Assembly (NCBI GenBank): GCA_031257715.1
Contig: JAIROE010000359.1
Coordinates: 1 to 8,753, forward strand
Direction: 5' to 3'
DNA length: 8,753 bases
DNA from: Treponema sp.
GTDB lineage: Bacteria; Spirochaetota; Spirochaetia; Treponematales; Breznakiellaceae
Positions within the stretch are counted from its first letter, which is position 1, and every line of letters begins with the position of its first letter. The notes beneath the pieces were generated by a model. It was given only the letters and a program-made list of their open reading frames with translations, did no database searches and was not told where the DNA came from. Shown here piece by piece: positions 6,809 to 8,753 of the stretch. A program made the translations under genes and the position numbers.

Positions 6809-7489
6809 TTAATTCAATTTCCTGCCAGACACATAGAGCGAAAATTCACCGATTTGCCTGTTTTTTTCCCCAATACAAGCAAAAATTTCCTCTGCGGAGC
6901 CCCGCATATACTCTTCATGTACCTTGGTCATCTCCCTTCCGACACATACATACCTTGTACCTTCCAATTCGGCAAGATCCTTCAAAAGCTTGAGGATGCG
7001 GAAGGGAGATTCATAGAGAACAAAAGCCGCCCCCGTATCAAGGAGTTCCCGAAGCCGCGATCTCCTCCGGCCCTCTTTGGGGGACAAAAAACCCTCGAAA
7101 ATAACTGTTTTATCCACCCCGCCGGCGATGCTGACCAGTGCGGCAAAGGCTGAAGGGCCGGGAACGGGAACGGCGGCGTGCCCTGCCGCTGCGGCAAGCC
7201 GTACCAGTACGGAACCGGGATCACTCAGGGCGGGAGTACCCGCGTCACTGGCATAGGCGATGTTTTTCCCTTCATCAAGCAGGGCGATAACCTTTTCGGC
7301 GGCGAAACGCTCATTTTGGGCCCTTACGGACATGAGTTTTACCTGAATTCCCAGGTGACTGAGCAGTTTGAGCGTCCGCCGGGTATCCTCGCAGGCTATG
7401 ACATCGACAGTTTTGAAGATCTCGACTGCACGGTATGTCAAATCCCCCAGATTTCCTATAGGCGTGCCGATAATATACAAGGTTGCCAC
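6809..7489 (-). CDS. rsmI: 16S rRNA (cytidine(1402)-2'-O)-methyltransferase RsmI
   Basis: RsmI uses S-adenosylmethionine to methylate the ribose of C1402 in the decoding centre of 16S rRNA. The 226-residue product carries the whole set of family motifs: GTPIGNLGDLT (8-18), EDTRRT (34-39), SDAGTPALSDPG (81-92), PGPSA (110-114), YESPFR (159-164) and REMTKVHEE (185-193). It is shorter than the roughly 286-residue E. coli enzyme and ends soon after the catalytic domain, so the small C-terminal helical domain is absent. The GTG at 7489 gives the usual start MATLYIIGTPIGN. A GAGG touches this GTG too closely to be an ideal ribosome site, and TATACT ends six bases before it. It is likely the first gene of an operon with flgM and is divergent from the zinc-ribbon gene. 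Confidence 0.95.
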   Translation of the reverse strand: MATLYIIGTPIGNLGDLTYRAVEIFKTVDVIACEDTRRTLKLLSHLGIQVKLMSVRAQNERFAAEKVIALLDEGKNIAYASDAGTPALSDPGSVLVRLAAAAGHAAVPVPGPSAFAALVSIAGGVDKTVIFEGFLSPKEGRRRSRLRELLDTGAAFVLYESPFRILKLLKDLAELEGTRYVCVGREMTKVHEEYMRGSAEEIFACIGEKNRQIGEFSLYVSGRKLN

Positions 7490-7495
7490 CCCTCA

Positions 7496-7501
7496 AGTAT
7501 A
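7496..7501 (-). promoter_or_regulatory. Possible -10 element of rsmI
   Basis: TATACT on the minus strand ends six bases before the GTG start at 7489, the same arrangement as at the polyol dehydrogenase. No good -35 lies 16-18 bases upstream; a TTGACC (7519-7514) is only 12 bases away. It is a weak call supported mainly by the repeated spacing. Confidence 0.4.
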
Positions 7502-7530
7502 TCTTGGGGCAGGGGTCAAGGCTACCGTCG

Positions 7531-7544
7531 GCGGGTATACCGGC
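7531..7544. promoter_or_regulatory. Near-perfect palindrome in the rsmI/zinc-ribbon divergent gap
   Basis: GCGGGTATACCGGC is palindromic at 12 of 14 positions around GGTATACC and lies between two divergent genes. It could be an operator or a hairpin in the leader of the rightward gene, but such short palindromes also arise by chance and no regulator is known here. Confidence 0.25.
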
Positions 7545-7569
7545 ATAAACATGATCGTGGTCGGGAACA

Positions 7570-8013
7570 ATGGCTGCATATCTTGAAACACTGGGACTGG
7601 TTATCGCCGGAGTGATCCTCCTCTGGTTCGGTTATACCCTTTTTTTCAGAATGGGCGGCGGCCGCACGGTATCTGCCAAAAAACGAAAACATCCCGGAAA
7701 AAAAAGACCCAAAGGCGAGGCCCTCCCCGGTTCACCCCAGACCTGCCCCGTCTGTTCCGCCCGGCTGGACGACGGGGAGTTGGTAAAATCATCGGCCTTT
7801 CCTTCGTTTAACGGGAAGGACAGGCTCATGCACCTGCGGGGCTGCGTGTACTGCCTTGAAGGCGGCCGGCCCCGGATCTGTCCGGTCTGTGGGGCCCGCC
7901 TTAAAAACGACGAGATCCTCATCGCCCGAATCTTCGAGCGGCCCCGCAGGCGTTCCCATGTTCATGTCCTGGGATGCAGCCGGTGCAAAGGCCCCAAAAA
8001 ACAGAAGGGATGA
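7570..8013 (+). CDS. Membrane-anchored protein with duplicated zinc-ribbon module, function unknown
   Basis: This 147-residue protein has one hydrophobic segment near the N-terminus (about residues 7-26, LGLVIAGVILLWFGYTLFF). A basic linker rich in Lys, Arg and Gly follows (31-55), then two related metal-binding modules. Module one has C59-P-V-C62, H88 and C92-V-Y-C95; module two has C104-P-V-C107, H132 and C136-S-R-C139. Both share CPVCxARL at the start and H-x2-GC-x2-C at the end, at nearly equal spacing, so they arose by internal duplication. Each probably binds one zinc through four cysteines. The modules follow the basic linker and should face the cytoplasm. I do not recognise a named family; nucleic-acid or protein binding at the membrane is possible but unproven. 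A GGGAA just before the ATG is a modest ribosome site. It is divergent from rsmI. Confidence 0.75.
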   Translation: MAAYLETLGLVIAGVILLWFGYTLFFRMGGGRTVSAKKRKHPGKKRPKGEALPGSPQTCPVCSARLDDGELVKSSAFPSFNGKDRLMHLRGCVYCLEGGRPRICPVCGARLKNDEILIARIFERPRRRSHVHVLGCSRCKGPKKQKG

Positions 8014-8047
8014 CAGGACTTTGTTCAACAATTGAAATTATTCGGAA

Positions 8048-8122
8048 GTCTGGTTTAATACCCCGCGGCTTGCCGCGGCTCAAATAATGCAATGCTTTTC
8101 AAAATTTGGTATTAAACCAGAC
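8048..8122. repeat. Nested palindrome 1 (75 bases)
   Basis: The outer arms are a perfect 15-base inverted repeat, GTCTGGTTTAATACC (8048-8062) and GGTATTAAACCAGAC (8108-8122). Just inside the left arm is a compact hairpin CCGCGGCTTGCCGCGG (8063-8078). No target-site duplication is visible at the ends and no T run follows, so it is not a plain terminator. It could be a small non-autonomous mobile element, a REP-like palindromic unit, or an RNA structure at the 3' end of the zinc-ribbon transcript. Confidence 0.7.
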
Positions 8123-8146
8123 GGTATAATAAGCTTCCTATCGAAC

Positions 8147-8207
8147 GAGCCTCCGTTCCGAATTAAGCAGCGCTCAAGATACCGCGGGGCTTGACCCGCG
8201 GAGGCTC
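8147..8207. repeat. Nested palindrome 2 (61 bases)
   Basis: The outer arms GAGCCTCCG (8147-8155) and CGGAGGCTC (8199-8207) are perfectly complementary. Inside and overlapping the right arm is a hairpin CCGCGGG/CCCGCGG (8182-8188 with 8195-8201) around the loop GCTTGA. The inner hairpin resembles that of palindrome 1, including CTTG at the loop. A competing hairpin GAACG/CGTTC (8143-8147 with 8154-8158) would block the outer pairing. It ends two bases before the -35 of the next gene. Confidence 0.6.
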
Positions 8208-8208
8208 A

Positions 8209-8237
8209 TTGAATACCCCTAATAATTAAAGTATATT
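8209..8237 (+). promoter_or_regulatory. Sigma-70-like promoter of the coiled-coil nuclease-like gene
   Basis: TTGAAT (8209-8214) and TATATT (8232-8237) are separated by 17 bases. Six bases (TTTCTT) then precede the ATG at 8244, with no Shine-Dalgarno sequence, again suggesting a leaderless transcript. The promoter abuts palindrome 2, so that structure could affect its activity. Confidence 0.6.
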
Positions 8238-8243
8238 TTTCTT

Positions 8244-8753
8244 ATGGCTGAAGAAACTGTACGTGAACCGCAAATGGGGCTCACCTTTGAAAAGGTCTGG
8301 GCCATGTTCCAGGAAACCGACCGGAAAATGCGGGAAACCGACCGCATAGTGCAGGAAACGGCCCTGCAAATGAAGGAAACCGACCGGAAGATGAAGGAAA
8401 CGGCTCTGCAAATGAAGGAAACCGACCGGAAGATCAGCAAACTGGGCAGCAAGCTCGGCGATTTGATCGAAGAGATGATCTTCCCCAATATTCTGGAGAA
8501 GTTCAATAAGCTGGGTTATGTTTTTGGGAAGGCGGCTCCTAATGTCCGCTACCGGGATTTATGGGGGGCCTATCTTACCGAGGTTGATATTCTGCTGGAA
8601 AACGGGGACGCCGCCCTGGCGGTGGAGGTAAAAACCACACTGACGGATGCTGATATACGGGAACACCTGGTACGGATGGAAAAACTGAGGAGCTATGCCG
8701 ATGAACACCGGGACAAGCGGAAGCTGCTGGGGGCCGTGGCCGGAGCCATAGCC
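8244..8753 (+). CDS. Coiled-coil protein with PD-(D/E)XK nuclease-like domain, 3' truncated by window
   Basis: The frame is open for 170 codons to the window edge without a stop. Residues 23-64 are six heptads (QETDRKM, RETDRIV, QETALQM, KETDRKM, KETALQM, KETDRKI), continued by SKLGSKL and GDLIEEM, forming a coiled coil. From about residue 79 a domain begins (IFPNILEKFNKLGYVFG) and reaches EVDILLENG (113-121) and LAVEVKT (125-131). D115 and E128-x-K130 fit the metal-binding core of PD-(D/E)XK nucleases. The layout resembles DUF3782-type proteins, as recalled without a search. These are often multi-copy and have no established role. Nuclease activity is plausible but unproven, and DNA binding or restriction-like action is speculative. 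The ATG was chosen because it follows a good promoter by six bases and starts the heptad protein cleanly. Confidence 0.78.
   Translation, partial: MAEETVREPQMGLTFEKVWAMFQETDRKMRETDRIVQETALQMKETDRKMKETALQMKETDRKISKLGSKLGDLIEEMIFPNILEKFNKLGYVFGKAAPNVRYRDLWGAYLTEVDILLENGDAALAVEVKTTLTDADIREHLVRMEKLRSYADEHRDKRKLLGAVAGAIA
8310..8435 (+). repeat. Tandem 21-base repeats encoding heptads
   Basis: Six in-frame 21-base units encode the heptads of the coiled coil. The last four form two 42-base units (8355-8396 and 8397-8438) that are almost identical at DNA level (GCC versus GCT, then changes only in the last few bases). This shows recent tandem duplication, and copy number may vary between strains without shifting the frame. 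Confidence 0.85.

Noticed and set aside
6458..7153. A 231-residue open frame on the plus strand across flgM and rsmI
   Set aside because: It runs antisense to two clearly recognised genes and shows no family motif or plausible start.
8310..8435. A CRISPR array or repeat-rich antisense gene suggested by the 21-base repeats
   Set aside because: The repeats are contiguous with no spacers and encode perfect heptads in frame; the antisense frame 8506-8219 only mirrors them.
1..8753. tRNA or rRNA genes, insertion sequences with transposase, or a CRISPR array
   Set aside because: I saw no transposase domain, cloverleaf or conserved RNA sequence, and no spaced direct repeats in either strand.

Overview
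This 8.75 kb bacterial window looks like part of a spirochaete chromosome, most likely Treponema-like. That guess rests on an FlgM homologue, the dense mixed-strand gene order, a secreted ankyrin protein with a Treponema-style C-terminal beta domain, and moderate GC content. It is an inference from protein style; no rRNA or other phylogenetic marker is present. There are ten protein-coding loci: nine seem intact or are cut only by the window edge, and one is interrupted by an apparent frameshift.

Left part (1-3400): the 3' end of a class II (GatY/KbaY-like) aldolase gene is followed one base later by an FGGY sugar kinase. A zinc-dependent polyol dehydrogenase resembling erythritol/L-threitol dehydrogenases converges on them. 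Together they suggest a polyol route of oxidation, phosphorylation and aldol cleavage, although the dehydrogenase is transcribed separately.

Middle part (3400-6440): a secreted ankyrin-repeat protein overlaps its convergent neighbour at the stop codons. The minus strand then carries an iron-dependent alcohol dehydrogenase homologue that appears to have lost all its metal-binding histidines. It is coupled by a TTGA overlap to a TrmH/SPOUT RNA methyltransferase gene that is split by a probable -1 frameshift in a G run. A well-formed intrinsic terminator (6376-6421) separates this pair from an upstream rsmI-flgM pair.

Right part (6440-8753): on the minus strand, rsmI (16S rRNA C1402 2'-O-methyltransferase) and flgM (anti-sigma-28) form a likely operon. 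Divergent from it is a membrane-anchored protein with two copies of a zinc-ribbon module. About 230 bases without a gene follow, holding two nested palindromes. The window ends inside a gene for a coiled-coil plus PD-(D/E)XK nuclease-like protein whose coiled coil is made of 21-base DNA repeats.

A recurring feature is that four separately transcribed genes have a -10-like hexamer ending 5 or 6 bases before the start codon and no well-placed Shine-Dalgarno sequence, which points to leaderless transcription. The strongest leads are this start architecture, the ligand-less dehydrogenase homologue, the frameshifted methyltransferase, the nested palindromes and the duplicated zinc-ribbon protein. 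No complete undescribed defence or mobile system can be demonstrated within the window.
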